A stretch of DNA of 64,000 bases. It comes from Moritella sp. (GTDB taxonomy: Bacteria > Pseudomonadota > Gammaproteobacteria > Enterobacterales > Moritellaceae). Made by a program: the position numbers and the translations under genes. Shown here in pieces: positions 46,156 through 54,313 of the stretch. Positions within the stretch are counted from its first letter, which is position 1. Each line of letters opens with the position of its first letter. Location: positions 62,001 through 126,000 of the forward strand of contig NZ_JABSQR010000013.1 of assembly GCF_013215705.1 (NCBI RefSeq), in the 5' to 3' direction. The notes under the pieces were generated by a model. The model ran no database searches. It worked only from the letters and a program-made list of their open reading frames with translations, and was not told the origin of the DNA.

Positions 46156-46299
46156 GGATTACCTCTTACTATTCATCGCTTATGATTAGTGATGAACGTC
46201 AAATAGAATTACTTTAGGCGTAGTTTACGCGTTTATGGCGGCAATCTGAATAGACAATTGTAAAAAGACGGGATAATTATTATTCGCTGTCATGAACAT

Positions 46300-46329
46300 A
46301 GCAAAGTACATTAAATTATGTACTTTGCT
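46300..46329. terminator. hairpin between ribA and the SieB-like gene
   Basis: Perfect stem AGCAAAGTACA / TGTACTTTGCT with an eight-base loop. It lies downstream of the SieB-like gene on the minus strand; the T run is weak. Confidence 0.5.
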
Positions 46330-46373
46330 GTGTCGGTTTCTATCGGTTAGCGAGCGTTGGTGTCTGTTGCGGC

Positions 46374-46961
46374 TTAGTGACGAATGTAAAACTCTTTGGC
46401 AAATGCAGGGCGTGCTGATTTTAAGGCCTGTGCTTGCAGTTCGGTCATTTTACCTGTTGGAAAGCCTAATGCTTTATGATCAAGTAACGGACGCGCTTTA
46501 ATATTAATGCAAAGTTTAATTTTGCTGCCGCTGCCAATGATTTCTTGACTGTTTAATGCCGGTACCAAAATACAGTTATCCACTAAATTAGCCACGGCAG
46601 CGGCTTCTAATGGCAGTGAAATGATATCTTTCTTTTGAATAATAAATTCACGGATCACCGCTTGCTCAGAAGTATTCATCACCTTTACCATTTTATGGAT
46701 CTTGTTCATGGTACCGATTTCGGTTTGCTTCTCAAGTATCGATTGCCCGGTTTGCACAAGCAATAATGCGATAAAATATGCAACCGCTGAGATGACAATA
46801 ATAGAGATATAACCACGGTATTCAGTGACCCATTGATCTAAACCCGATACCGACAGTGCTGTGGTTGGTAATAGTAATACTAATGCTGCGGCAAGCAGTA
46901 ACCAAGTGGTGGCAATGTTTATCTGTTTGTAATTTTGAATATATTGCTTAAATTCGTGCAT
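46374..46961 (-). CDS. SieB-like membrane protein
   Basis: The 195-residue product starts at the ATG eight bases after GAGG. Two membrane helices lie at about residues 17-36 and 51-72, then a soluble C-terminal domain ('VIREFIIQKKDIISLPLEAAAVANLV'). The plan is that of super-infection exclusion protein B family members: two helices followed by a domain that begins with a long helix. Chromosomal relatives are common and their role is unknown; phage SieB blocks superinfection. It stands alone between ribA and the siroheme-synthase-like gene. Confidence 0.6.
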   Translation of the reverse strand: MHEFKQYIQNYKQINIATTWLLLAAALVLLLPTTALSVSGLDQWVTEYRGYISIIVISAVAYFIALLLVQTGQSILEKQTEIGTMNKIHKMVKVMNTSEQAVIREFIIQKKDIISLPLEAAAVANLVDNCILVPALNSQEIIGSGSKIKLCINIKARPLLDHKALGFPTGKMTELQAQALKSARPAFAKEFYIRH

Positions 46962-47167
46962 GATAAAGCCTCGACTAATAACTGCTGTCAAAAAAATGTC
47001 TGATATATGACATTATTTCTGTATTTATTCTTAGATTTCTTGTTATGTAGATATAAGCATTTTTTGTGCCACTAAATTAATTATTTTCTATAGTCGTGAT
47101 GTTGATGACTATCAGCATCTTGCGCCGTATACTAAGTGCTGTTTATGCACTTTTAAATGGATGTAAC

Positions 47168-48112
47168 ATGCAGTATTTGCCAATTTTTATGGATGTAAAT
47201 GATAAAAACGTGCTGGTAGTTGGTGGCGGTGAAGTGGCCAGTCGAAAAGTTGACTTGCTATTGAGTGCGAATGCCAAGGTGACGGTTTTATCTCCGCGTT
47301 TAAATGATACGCTGCAACGTTATCGTGATAATGCCAAAATTACGGCGATCATCGACGGTTATCATCGCGATTACCTTGGTGATTACGTGATGGTATGGGT
47401 GACGACTGACAATACCTTGCTTAATAAACAAGTATGGCAAGACTGCTGTGAACGTAACTTATTAGTCAATGTTGCAGATCAACCTGAACTGTGTGAATTT
47501 ATCACCCCTTCTATTATCGATCGTTCACCATTACAAATCGCGATATCCAGTGGCGGTTTGTCGCCGGTATTGATCCGTTATTTACGTGAAAAACTCGAAG
47601 CTTTGTTACCGGAAACGCTGGGACCACTCGGTGCCTTTGCTGGTGAGCAACGTGAGCGGGTAAAACAAAAATTTAGTAGCGTGACAGAGCGACGTCGTTT
47701 TTGGGAGCGTTTCTTCAGTTCTAAAGCAGTGAGCCTAGCAACCGACAAAGGGCAATTACAACGAGAGTTTGACCTGCAATTAATGACATCACATAGTGAT
47801 GTTGACGGTGATATTTATTTAATTAAATTACCTGACGAAACAGATTTATTACGACTAAGATCCTTACGCTTAATGCAACAAGCTGATGTGATCTTATACG
47901 TTGAAGACGGTGATGACTGTAATGAACGTATCGCCGATTTTGTTGAATTATGTCGCCGTGATGCCGAGCGTTATCCGCTATTAAGTACTGATTTTGCTAC
48001 GCAAGCACAAGCGCGTAAACAGCAAGGTGAGCGTGTCTGTGTATTGATTAATAGCTCTGCACAGTTTGAGATACTCACTAATACGCTTGAGGCGATAAGT
48101 GTCGTCGCTTAA
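47168..48112 (+). CDS. siroheme synthase N-terminal domain protein with degenerate C-terminal module
   Basis: The 314-residue product starts at the ATG giving the standard CysG opening 'MQYLPIFMDVNDKNVLVVGG'. Residues 1-115 are the NAD-binding precorrin-2 dehydrogenase/ferrochelatase fold ('GGGEVASRKVDLLL', catalytic Asp in 'NVADQPELCEF'). Residues 115-212 are the dimerisation part. From about 213, 'GDIYLIKLPDETDLLRLRSL' and 'MQQADVILYVEDGD' follow the opening of the CysG methyltransferase domain, but only about 100 of its 260 residues exist and the SAM-binding signature is lost. It can probably finish siroheme from precorrin-2 made elsewhere. Confidence 0.82.
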   Translation: MQYLPIFMDVNDKNVLVVGGGEVASRKVDLLLSANAKVTVLSPRLNDTLQRYRDNAKITAIIDGYHRDYLGDYVMVWVTTDNTLLNKQVWQDCCERNLLVNVADQPELCEFITPSIIDRSPLQIAISSGGLSPVLIRYLREKLEALLPETLGPLGAFAGEQRERVKQKFSSVTERRRFWERFFSSKAVSLATDKGQLQREFDLQLMTSHSDVDGDIYLIKLPDETDLLRLRSLRLMQQADVILYVEDGDDCNERIADFVELCRRDAERYPLLSTDFATQAQARKQQGERVCVLINSSAQFEILTNTLEAISVVA

Positions 48113-48134
48113 TTAAACATGGACTGACGTTAAC

Positions 48135-49034
48135 ATGTATGCAGGATTTCTTATTGTTATCGTGCCCTTGGTACTGGGTTACGCTGTTGCGCTAAAGCAG
48201 CAGAAACATATTCATTGGGTCAACGTTGCCACCAGTAAAATGGTGTACGTGATCTTATTCTTGATGGGCATTAGCTTGTCACATCTGGATAACCTTGCGC
48301 AAAATATTCAGAATATCGGGTTATACAGTTTTACGGTGTGGGCTTGTGTGTCTGCCGCTAACTTGCTTGCCTTATGGGGACTGGATAAACGTTTATCCAA
48401 AACAGTCGCAGGTGAAGGTGAGTCATTAAGTAAATGGCATCTGATTTTAGAGTCAGTACAGTTAATCTTTGTGATTGCCGCTGGCTTTATTAGTGGTCTG
48501 TTCATTTCGCCAGAGCTGATTGATATTGATACTATCAGTGAAGGTGCATTGGTATTATTACTGCTGTTTATTGGTTGCCAGTTACGGAACAGTGGCATGC
48601 AGTTACGGGAAATATTACTCAATAGCTGGGGTATTAAGATAGCGCTAGTAATGATGACGAGTTCTTGGATTGGCGGGTTGGTTGCCGCCTTGTTGCTTGA
48701 TATACCGCTCAGTAATGGTCTGGCGCTGGCATCGGGGTTTGGTTGGTATTCGTTATCAGGCATCTTAATTACCGATGGCTTATCACCGGTATTTGGCGGA
48801 GCAGCGTTTATTATTGATTTAGGCCGCGAGTTGGTGGCTATTCTGATTATTCCATCATTGATCCGCTTATACCCATCCACCGCGATTGGTTATGCTGGCG
48901 CGACGGCCATGGACTTTACATTACCGATGATCCAGAAATCCGGTGGTAATGGTTATGTACCGTTGGCGATTGTCAGTGGCTTTATTTTAAGCCTGTCGTC
49001 ACCGTTATTTATCAGTTTGTTCTTGGTGTTATGA
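48135..49034 (+). CDS. lysO: LysO-family lysine exporter
   Basis: The 299-residue membrane protein has about eight helices and the DUF340/LysO pattern: an N-terminal part with 'LFLMGISLSHLDNL', and the C-terminal part with 'GFGWYSLSGILITDG', 'FIIDLGRELVAILIIPSL' and 'GATAMDFTLPMIQKSGG'. LysO (YbjE) exports L-lysine and its toxic analogue in E. coli. It is 22 bp downstream of the siroheme-synthase-like gene, possibly cotranscribed. No lysine riboswitch was seen. Confidence 0.85.
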   Translation: MYAGFLIVIVPLVLGYAVALKQQKHIHWVNVATSKMVYVILFLMGISLSHLDNLAQNIQNIGLYSFTVWACVSAANLLALWGLDKRLSKTVAGEGESLSKWHLILESVQLIFVIAAGFISGLFISPELIDIDTISEGALVLLLLFIGCQLRNSGMQLREILLNSWGIKIALVMMTSSWIGGLVAALLLDIPLSNGLALASGFGWYSLSGILITDGLSPVFGGAAFIIDLGRELVAILIIPSLIRLYPSTAIGYAGATAMDFTLPMIQKSGGNGYVPLAIVSGFILSLSSPLFISLFLVL

Positions 49035-49066
49035 TTATTTTATAAATCATGATGTGTAGGTAAGCA

Positions 49067-49102
49067 AAAGGGAGACGCTGTTAGTCAGCGTCTCCCTTTT
49101 TG
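49067..49102. terminator. strong terminator between lysO and prkB
   Basis: Stem AAAAGGGAGACGCTG / CAGCGTCTCCCTTTTT with a four-to-six-base loop; it serves the convergent genes on both sides. Confidence 0.9.
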
Positions 49103-49135
49103 TATTTATAAACTGAGCCGTTAACTCACTACTGG

Positions 49136-50005
49136 TTAGCTAATCTTACCTTCGACTAATAGCTGACGAATAAGCGGCGCACAGATAAGCTCCATCGCTA
49201 ATGCCATTTTTCCGCCAGGTACAACCAAGGTATTGATACCAGAAATAAACGAGCCATCGATCATGGTTAGCAAATAAGGGAAATCTATATTCTTCACGCT
49301 TTGGAAACGGATCACCACCAAACTTTCATCTAACGTTGGGATCGCTGTCGCACTAAATGGATTCGAGGTATCGACTAACGGCACGCGCTGAAAGTTAATG
49401 TGGGTACGTGAAAACTGTGGGGTAATAAAGTTAATGTAGTCATCCATTGAACGGACGATCGAATCTGTTACCGCTTCACGAGAGTGACCACGGTCTTCTG
49501 TGTCACGGACTAACTTTTGGATCCATTCTAAGTTGACGATTGGCACCATGCCGATCAACAGATCAACATGTTTCGCTACGTTATTGTCTTTGGTTGCGAC
49601 ACCGCCGTGTAGACCTTCATAAAACAAAAGATCAGTACCCGCATCGATATCTTGCCAAGGGGTAAAGGTACCCGGCATTAAGTTATACGGTACGGCCTCG
49701 TCAAACGAGTGTAGGTAACGACGGTATTTACCGCTGCCATCACGGCCATAGTCTTGAAAGAAATTTTCCAGTAACTCAAAGTCATTGGCTTCAGGGCCAA
49801 AATAGCTGATATGTCGACCTTGTTCACGGGCCTTGCGGATCGCCACGTCCATTTCGGGACGGGTATAACGATGAAAACTGTCGCCTTCGATAAAAGACGC
49901 TTTGATGTTTTCTTGCTGGAACATGTGTGCAAAGGCCAAGCTAGTGGTAGAAGTACCGGCGCCTGATGAACCTGTCACAGCAATAATAGGATGTTTTGCT
50001 GACAT
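49136..50005 (-). CDS. prkB: phosphoribulokinase-family protein
   Basis: The 289-residue product starts at the ATG of 'MSAKHPIIAVTG'; a TTG four codons earlier is less likely. Walker A is 'GSSGAGTSTT', followed by 'IEGDSFHRYTRPEMD' and 'LLFYEGLHGG'. The last part, 'GSFISGINTLVVPGGKMALA', is standard for this bacterial PrkB group. There is no Rubisco context; gammaproteobacterial PrkB proteins are not known to serve a Calvin cycle. It lies downstream of yheU, as in E. coli. Confidence 0.9.
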   Translation of the reverse strand: MSAKHPIIAVTGSSGAGTSTTSLAFAHMFQQENIKASFIEGDSFHRYTRPEMDVAIRKAREQGRHISYFGPEANDFELLENFFQDYGRDGSGKYRRYLHSFDEAVPYNLMPGTFTPWQDIDAGTDLLFYEGLHGGVATKDNNVAKHVDLLIGMVPIVNLEWIQKLVRDTEDRGHSREAVTDSIVRSMDDYINFITPQFSRTHINFQRVPLVDTSNPFSATAIPTLDESLVVIRFQSVKNIDFPYLLTMIDGSFISGINTLVVPGGKMALAMELICAPLIRQLLVEGKIS

Positions 50006-50090
50006 TTGATCGACCAACTAGTTGAGTTAAAGGAGTGGTGCTATGTTATACGAGTTAAATGAACTGAGATCAAGTATAAAATATGCATGA

Positions 50091-50318
50091 TTATTGTGGG
50101 TTTTTAAGAACTTCGCTCTTTGGCAGGATGTTCACACTGTCATGTAATTCTGAGTAAACGATAACCACATCACCACATTCAAGTTGTTTGATTACCTGAC
50201 ATACTTTTTCTGACATCGACATCTCTAGACTGCCATAATCAGTGCCTTCTCGTAACACGAAGTGTTCTATTAGGGTATTTAGTGTATCGTTATCGAGTTG
50301 CTTATAGGGAATGATCAT
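50091..50318 (-). CDS. yheU: UPF0270 family protein YheU
   Basis: The 75-residue product starts at the ATG of 'MIIPYKQLDNDTLNTLIEHF', the family-typical opening; upstream in-frame starts would add 34 unconserved residues. The 'LREGTDYG' and 'GDVVIVYSELHDSVNI' segments are the other conserved parts. It is a small soluble protein of unknown role, usually just upstream of prkB as here. Confidence 0.9.
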   Translation of the reverse strand: MIIPYKQLDNDTLNTLIEHFVLREGTDYGSLEMSMSEKVCQVIKQLECGDVVIVYSELHDSVNILPKSEVLKNPQ

Positions 50319-50405
50319 AATTGTGCTCTGCAGTGTGTTTACCAATAATGGGTACAATATTAACATATTTTTTTTGAATTCATTGCTAAATACGCTCAGC
50401 TTAAA

Positions 50406-50424
50406 TACAATGATTCTCATTTAG
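50406..50424. promoter_or_regulatory. Fur-like box upstream of the TonB cluster
   Basis: TACAATGATTCTCATTTAG matches the 19-base Fur consensus at about 12 positions, including both core arms AATGAT and TCATT. It is 83 bp before the first gene of the TonB cluster, where iron repression would be expected. Confidence 0.6.
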
Positions 50425-50506
50425 CTTGGCGACTGATGCATTTATTAAGTCTATGCATCACATTACTCACCATATTTAATTATCACGGCATAAACAGTGG
50501 AAGAAT

Positions 50507-51301
50507 ATGAACTATTCAGCAATTTGGTCTATCGGGTTACTTGCAGGCTTGTTAATCATGCCTGTTCAAGCGACGAGCGAGCTTGATAATATTATCGACA
50601 GTAAGCAGCTATCACAGGCGCAAGCGCAACGTACTCAAAAAAACATTGCAGAATTAGATGAAAAAACCAGTGAAACGGTGGCTGAGTACCGGGCATTATT
50701 ACGTGAAAATGCGGTGCTTACCACGTATACCAGCCAACTTGAAAAGCAGGTAGCGCAACAGCAGCTGTTATTAATTAGTTTAGAAAAAAACATGGCGAAC
50801 GTCCGTGAAACACGGATGGAACTGACGCCGTTAATGCAACAAATGGTGCAAGTACTGACACTGTTTGTCGAACAAGATATCCCTTTTTTATGGCAAGAAC
50901 GCCAACTGCGTTTAGCGGAGCTCAATCGCTTGTTAGATAACCCTAATATCAGTGTTGCAGATAAATATCGCCGTATCTTAGAAGCCTATCAAATTGAAAC
51001 TGAATATGGCGACACGATCGAAACATGGCAAGCACAATTACCCTTAAGCGATGCTGACAAAACTGTACAGCTTATTCGTGTTGGTCGGGTGGCTTTGTAT
51101 TATCTGACGCCAGATCGTAACCACGCCGGTTATTGGGATAACAGTAGTCGCACTTGGTTAGACTTACCGGCAACTTGGTTGTCGAAAGTGAAACAAGCCT
51201 ATGAGGTGGCGGATAATAAAACCGTACCGACCTTACTCGCGTTACCTTTGTTAGAAGCTGCGCATACTGTTTCAGCAACATCGCAGCAGGAGGCGCTATA
51301 A
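50507..51301 (+). CDS. DUF3450 periplasmic coiled-coil protein
   Basis: The 264-residue product has a signal peptide (about 1-22, 'GLLIMPVQATS') and then a long coiled coil to about residue 110 ('KNIAELDEKTSETVAEYRAL'). A globular domain follows with 'PFLWQERQLRLAELNRLLDN' and 'LIRVGRVALYYLTPDRNHAG', characteristic of DUF3450. It is the first gene of the six-gene TonB cluster and shares its last base with the next start. In Vibrio-type TonB2 systems this member accompanies TtpC and probably contacts the energising complex in the periplasm. Confidence 0.85.
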   Translation: MNYSAIWSIGLLAGLLIMPVQATSELDNIIDSKQLSQAQAQRTQKNIAELDEKTSETVAEYRALLRENAVLTTYTSQLEKQVAQQQLLLISLEKNMANVRETRMELTPLMQQMVQVLTLFVEQDIPFLWQERQLRLAELNRLLDNPNISVADKYRRILEAYQIETEYGDTIETWQAQLPLSDADKTVQLIRVGRVALYYLTPDRNHAGYWDNSSRTWLDLPATWLSKVKQAYEVADNKTVPTLLALPLLEAAHTVSATSQQEAL

Positions 51302-52731
51302 TGTTTAACATATCACCTACGCTCACAACCCGGGTTATGCGTTGCAACGCTGTGATTATTATTGCTACTAGTTTATTGATGTTTAACGCTAATGCGACGC
51401 CATTGGATGAGCTGTTAAAGCAAGTGAAACAAAGTAATGTCGCAGAAACCAAGATAGACAATGCAGCATTAAGCCGATTCAAAGCTAATCTAGCCAGCCA
51501 AAAAGCTAATTTGGCCAAACAAACACAACGCAACCAAGCCTTGCAGCAAAAAATGACCCAGTTGCAAGATTCGATTGCTGCCAATAATAAACTGATCTTA
51601 GCCAAGAAAAAACTCGCCAACAGTGAGAAATTCGATTTGGATAAAGTGTTCAGCGAATTTCGCGGTGCCAGTCAGGATCTACGCGGGCAATTAAATAAAA
51701 GCGCATTAAGTGCCACGCTATCTGGACGTGCAACGCAACTGTCACCTTACAGTGAAACGAATTATGAACCGGATCTTGGTGCGATTAAAAACTTATGGTT
51801 ATTGTTTACCGAACAAATGGTGGCAAGCAGTAAAGTCACTACCACAGAGATTCCAGTCACGATGGCGGATGGCAGTAAAGAAACTTTAGCTGTGACCCAA
51901 ATTGCAGGCTTTACCGCCTTTACTGCGCAAGGACCTTTACTGTATCAACCCGCGAGTGAAAGCTATCAGTTATTACCGTCAAATTCGGCGGATATCAGCG
52001 CCCGTATTGCCGGATTCACACACCCACAAGACGGCTTTGTCAGTGCCTTAATCGATCCTTCTGCGGGGGGATTACTTAAACGTGCCACAGAGGCTAAAGC
52101 TTGGTGGAAGGTATTTTCTGACGCGGGTATTGTCGGTGGCATTATTGTCGCCGTGGGTATTATTGGCATGGGCATTGGTTTATTCCGCTTGTTGGTATTA
52201 GGTCGTGAAGCGAAGAAGATTAAAGTACAAAAACAGCAATTAAATACCTTAACCGATAATTCACTTGGTCGTATTATTGGTGTCGCTGACCGTCATGAAA
52301 ACAGTAATGCGGATGAATTAGCGCGTTTTCTCGACGAAGCAATTTTGGCAGAACTACCAGAATGTCGTAAAGGATTGGGCTCGATAGCGGTACTGGCGAC
52401 TATTGCACCCATGCTGGGGTTATTAGGTACGGTAGCAGGGATGATTGAAACATTCCAGGCGATCACTGCTTATGGCAACAGTGATCCACAAGTATTATCC
52501 AGCGGTATTTCAAAAGCGTTATTAACGACTAAGTTTGGTTTGATTGCCGCAGTGCCATTGATGTTATTACACAGCTTATTAACCAGTAAAAGTGACAGTA
52601 TCGTGCATGTGATAGAGCATCAAAGTGCCGGTCTATTAGCACAACGTCAACAGCGTTTGAATTTATGCGTGAATGATAGTGCGTCAGCACCTGTTGCTGT
52701 GGAGCAACAGCAAGTGACAGGTAACGTATAA
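51301..52731 (+). CDS. ttpC: TtpC-like MotA/TolQ/ExbB proton channel protein
   Basis: The 476-residue product is about twice the ExbB size. It has a signal peptide-like N-terminus, a periplasmic coiled-coil domain (about residues 35-110) and a further periplasmic part to about 270. The proton-channel domain then has helices near 275-300, 365-390 and 400-425 ('LATIAPMLGLLGTVAGMIETFQ', split here by the family TLLG-type motif). This is the plan of Vibrio TtpC, which TonB2 needs for iron-siderophore uptake. It overlaps the preceding gene by one base and abuts the ExbB gene. Confidence 0.88.
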   Translation: MFNISPTLTTRVMRCNAVIIIATSLLMFNANATPLDELLKQVKQSNVAETKIDNAALSRFKANLASQKANLAKQTQRNQALQQKMTQLQDSIAANNKLILAKKKLANSEKFDLDKVFSEFRGASQDLRGQLNKSALSATLSGRATQLSPYSETNYEPDLGAIKNLWLLFTEQMVASSKVTTTEIPVTMADGSKETLAVTQIAGFTAFTAQGPLLYQPASESYQLLPSNSADISARIAGFTHPQDGFVSALIDPSAGGLLKRATEAKAWWKVFSDAGIVGGIIVAVGIIGMGIGLFRLLVLGREAKKIKVQKQQLNTLTDNSLGRIIGVADRHENSNADELARFLDEAILAELPECRKGLGSIAVLATIAPMLGLLGTVAGMIETFQAITAYGNSDPQVLSSGISKALLTTKFGLIAAVPLMLLHSLLTSKSDSIVHVIEHQSAGLLAQRQQRLNLCVNDSASAPVAVEQQQVTGNV

Positions 52732-53238
52732 ATGTCTGGGTTTCTTGAGTTCCTAGGTCATGCATCGCTGATCTTCTGGGTCATCATGTTGCTATCTGTG
52801 GTGATGTGGTGGACGATTGCGCGCTGTTATTTACAGTATGGCTTGCAATATCCACTGCTGTCTAAGCATTACCAAACTGAATGGGCACAGTGGCAAAATC
52901 AATCACATTTATTGGCGGTCGCGGTGCGTGATGGGTTTATTTCTGAATTACAGAGTCAGCTCACCCGTAAGCTCATTTTTATTAAAACCTTAACTGGTGT
53001 TTTACCCTTGTTAGGCTTGCTGGGCACGGTTGATGGCATGATTGATAATTTCTCGGTATTGTCGGACAGCCTCGGGGTATCTGAGTTATTTAGCAGTGGT
53101 ATTGCGCAAGCATTATTAACCACGTTAGCCGGATTGGTAACGGGGTCATCGGGGTTATTCTTTTGTCATAGCTTAAACAAACGCGCTAATTTATTGACCT
53201 TGGATTTGGCGCAAAAATTAGTGGTTAAAGGGATATAA
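52732..53238 (+). CDS. exbB: ExbB-type proton channel subunit
   Basis: The 168-residue product has helices at about residues 12-35, 90-112 and 125-150. The channel signature 'TGVLPLLGLLGTVDGMIDNF' is in the second and 'QALLTTLAGLVTGSSGLFF' in the third. It is shorter than E. coli ExbB, as is normal for the ExbB2 type. With ExbD it uses the proton gradient to drive TonB. It begins directly at the TtpC stop and ends at the ExbD start, so the genes are tightly coupled. Confidence 0.9.
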   Translation: MSGFLEFLGHASLIFWVIMLLSVVMWWTIARCYLQYGLQYPLLSKHYQTEWAQWQNQSHLLAVAVRDGFISELQSQLTRKLIFIKTLTGVLPLLGLLGTVDGMIDNFSVLSDSLGVSELFSSGIAQALLTTLAGLVTGSSGLFFCHSLNKRANLLTLDLAQKLVVKGI

Positions 53239-53637
53239 ATGAGAACACGATTTAGTCGAAATAACAGTGACGCGCTGACTGTCGATTTAACACCTATGAT
53301 TGATATGGTGTTTATTTTACTTATCTTCTTTTTAGTGACCGCCTCGTTTAACAAGATGAATGCCATTGATATACAACGTCCCGATGGTGCGACTAACGAT
53401 ATGCAAGGGGCGGTGAGTTTAGTGGTATCGATTGATGCTAAAAACGGTGTTTGGATCGAAGGCGAACCGGTTGATATTCGTAAATTGCGTAGCCGAGTTA
53501 AAACCTTAAGTGGTGCTCATACCTCGGTGATGTTAAATGCCGATCGAACCGTTGATACCGGGCGTTTAATTGAAGTATTAGATCAAGTTAGATTAGCTGG
53601 GGTGGACAATGTTGCAGTCGCAACAGCGCAGCAGTAA
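53239..53637 (+). CDS. exbD: ExbD-type proton channel subunit
   Basis: The 132-residue product has one membrane helix at about residues 18-38 with the essential Asp in 'LTPMIDMVFILLIFFLVTAS', then a periplasmic domain ending in 'DRTVDTGRLIEVLDQVRLAG'. The size and layout are standard. Its 3' end overlaps the tonB start by 29 bases. Confidence 0.92.
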   Translation: MRTRFSRNNSDALTVDLTPMIDMVFILLIFFLVTASFNKMNAIDIQRPDGATNDMQGAVSLVVSIDAKNGVWIEGEPVDIRKLRSRVKTLSGAHTSVMLNADRTVDTGRLIEVLDQVRLAGVDNVAVATAQQ

Positions 53638-54313
53638 GGGCTATTGGCTGCTGGCGTTTACGCTGGCTGTGCTGGTTAATATCAGTTTGGCGGGATTAAT
53701 TTATTCGCTAACCATTGGCAGTAATAAAACCCCGGTGCAGGATTCTATTTCGATCAATTTTCGTCAGTTCACTGATTCGAGTGTGGAAGAGCAGGATCTC
53801 ACCCCTGAGCTAGAGGTGATCCCAGAGCCAAAACCACAACAAGAAATGGTGACATTGCCGCAGCCTGTGCAGCCGAGTTTTGATGTTAGTAATATTAATT
53901 TAAATAGCAGCATTACCTTACCAGTGTTATCGGTGCCGACCTTTGATGTATCTCCGCAACTTGTTGATGTCACCAGCCATATTCAGCCGCAAGTTGAAGT
54001 TGCGCCTGTGGTGGTGGCGAATATTGAACAAGCGACGGTTGGTGAGCCAAAAATTGGTTTTGCTAAAGTATTACGCAAAACCAACCCGCAGTATCCGTAC
54101 AAAGCTAAGCGCCTGAAAATTGAAGGTTATGTGTTATTACATATCTTGGTGAATGATGATGGCCGCGCAGAAGAGATCAACATTGTCGAAGAAAAACCGC
54201 GTGGTTACTTTGGCAAAGTCTCACGTAAATCAGTACGTCGCTGGCAGTTTGAAAAAGCCCCAGCAGGGACCGCAGTATGGAAAAAATGGAGAATGGTCTT
54301 TGAACTTAATTAA
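53609..54313 (+). CDS. tonB: TonB energy-transducing protein
   Basis: The 234-residue product has an N-terminal membrane helix (about residues 12-32), a Pro/Val/Glu-rich periplasmic spacer to about 145 ('PELEVIPEPKPQQEMVTLPQ'), and the TonB C-terminal domain ('LRKTNPQYPYKAKRLKIEGY' to 'VRRWQFEKAPAG'). The spacer is short, as in TonB2 types. It transmits energy to outer-membrane receptors. It starts inside exbD and is overlapped by the next gene. Confidence 0.92.
   Translation: MLQSQQRSSKGYWLLAFTLAVLVNISLAGLIYSLTIGSNKTPVQDSISINFRQFTDSSVEEQDLTPELEVIPEPKPQQEMVTLPQPVQPSFDVSNINLNSSITLPVLSVPTFDVSPQLVDVTSHIQPQVEVAPVVVANIEQATVGEPKIGFAKVLRKTNPQYPYKAKRLKIEGYVLLHILVNDDGRAEEINIVEEKPRGYFGKVSRKSVRRWQFEKAPAGTAVWKKWRMVFELN

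Noticed and set aside
46156-46300. FMN riboswitch upstream of ribA.
   Set aside because: The leader is short and shows none of the conserved FMN aptamer blocks.
49136-50005. Phosphoribulokinase as evidence of carbon fixation.
   Set aside because: The sequence is of the widespread PrkB type beside yheU, and no Rubisco or other Calvin-cycle genes are in the window.
54153-54299. Upstream extension of the TPR gene to 54153.
   Set aside because: That part only overlaps tonB in another frame, is basic and unconserved in appearance, and would bury the signal peptide.
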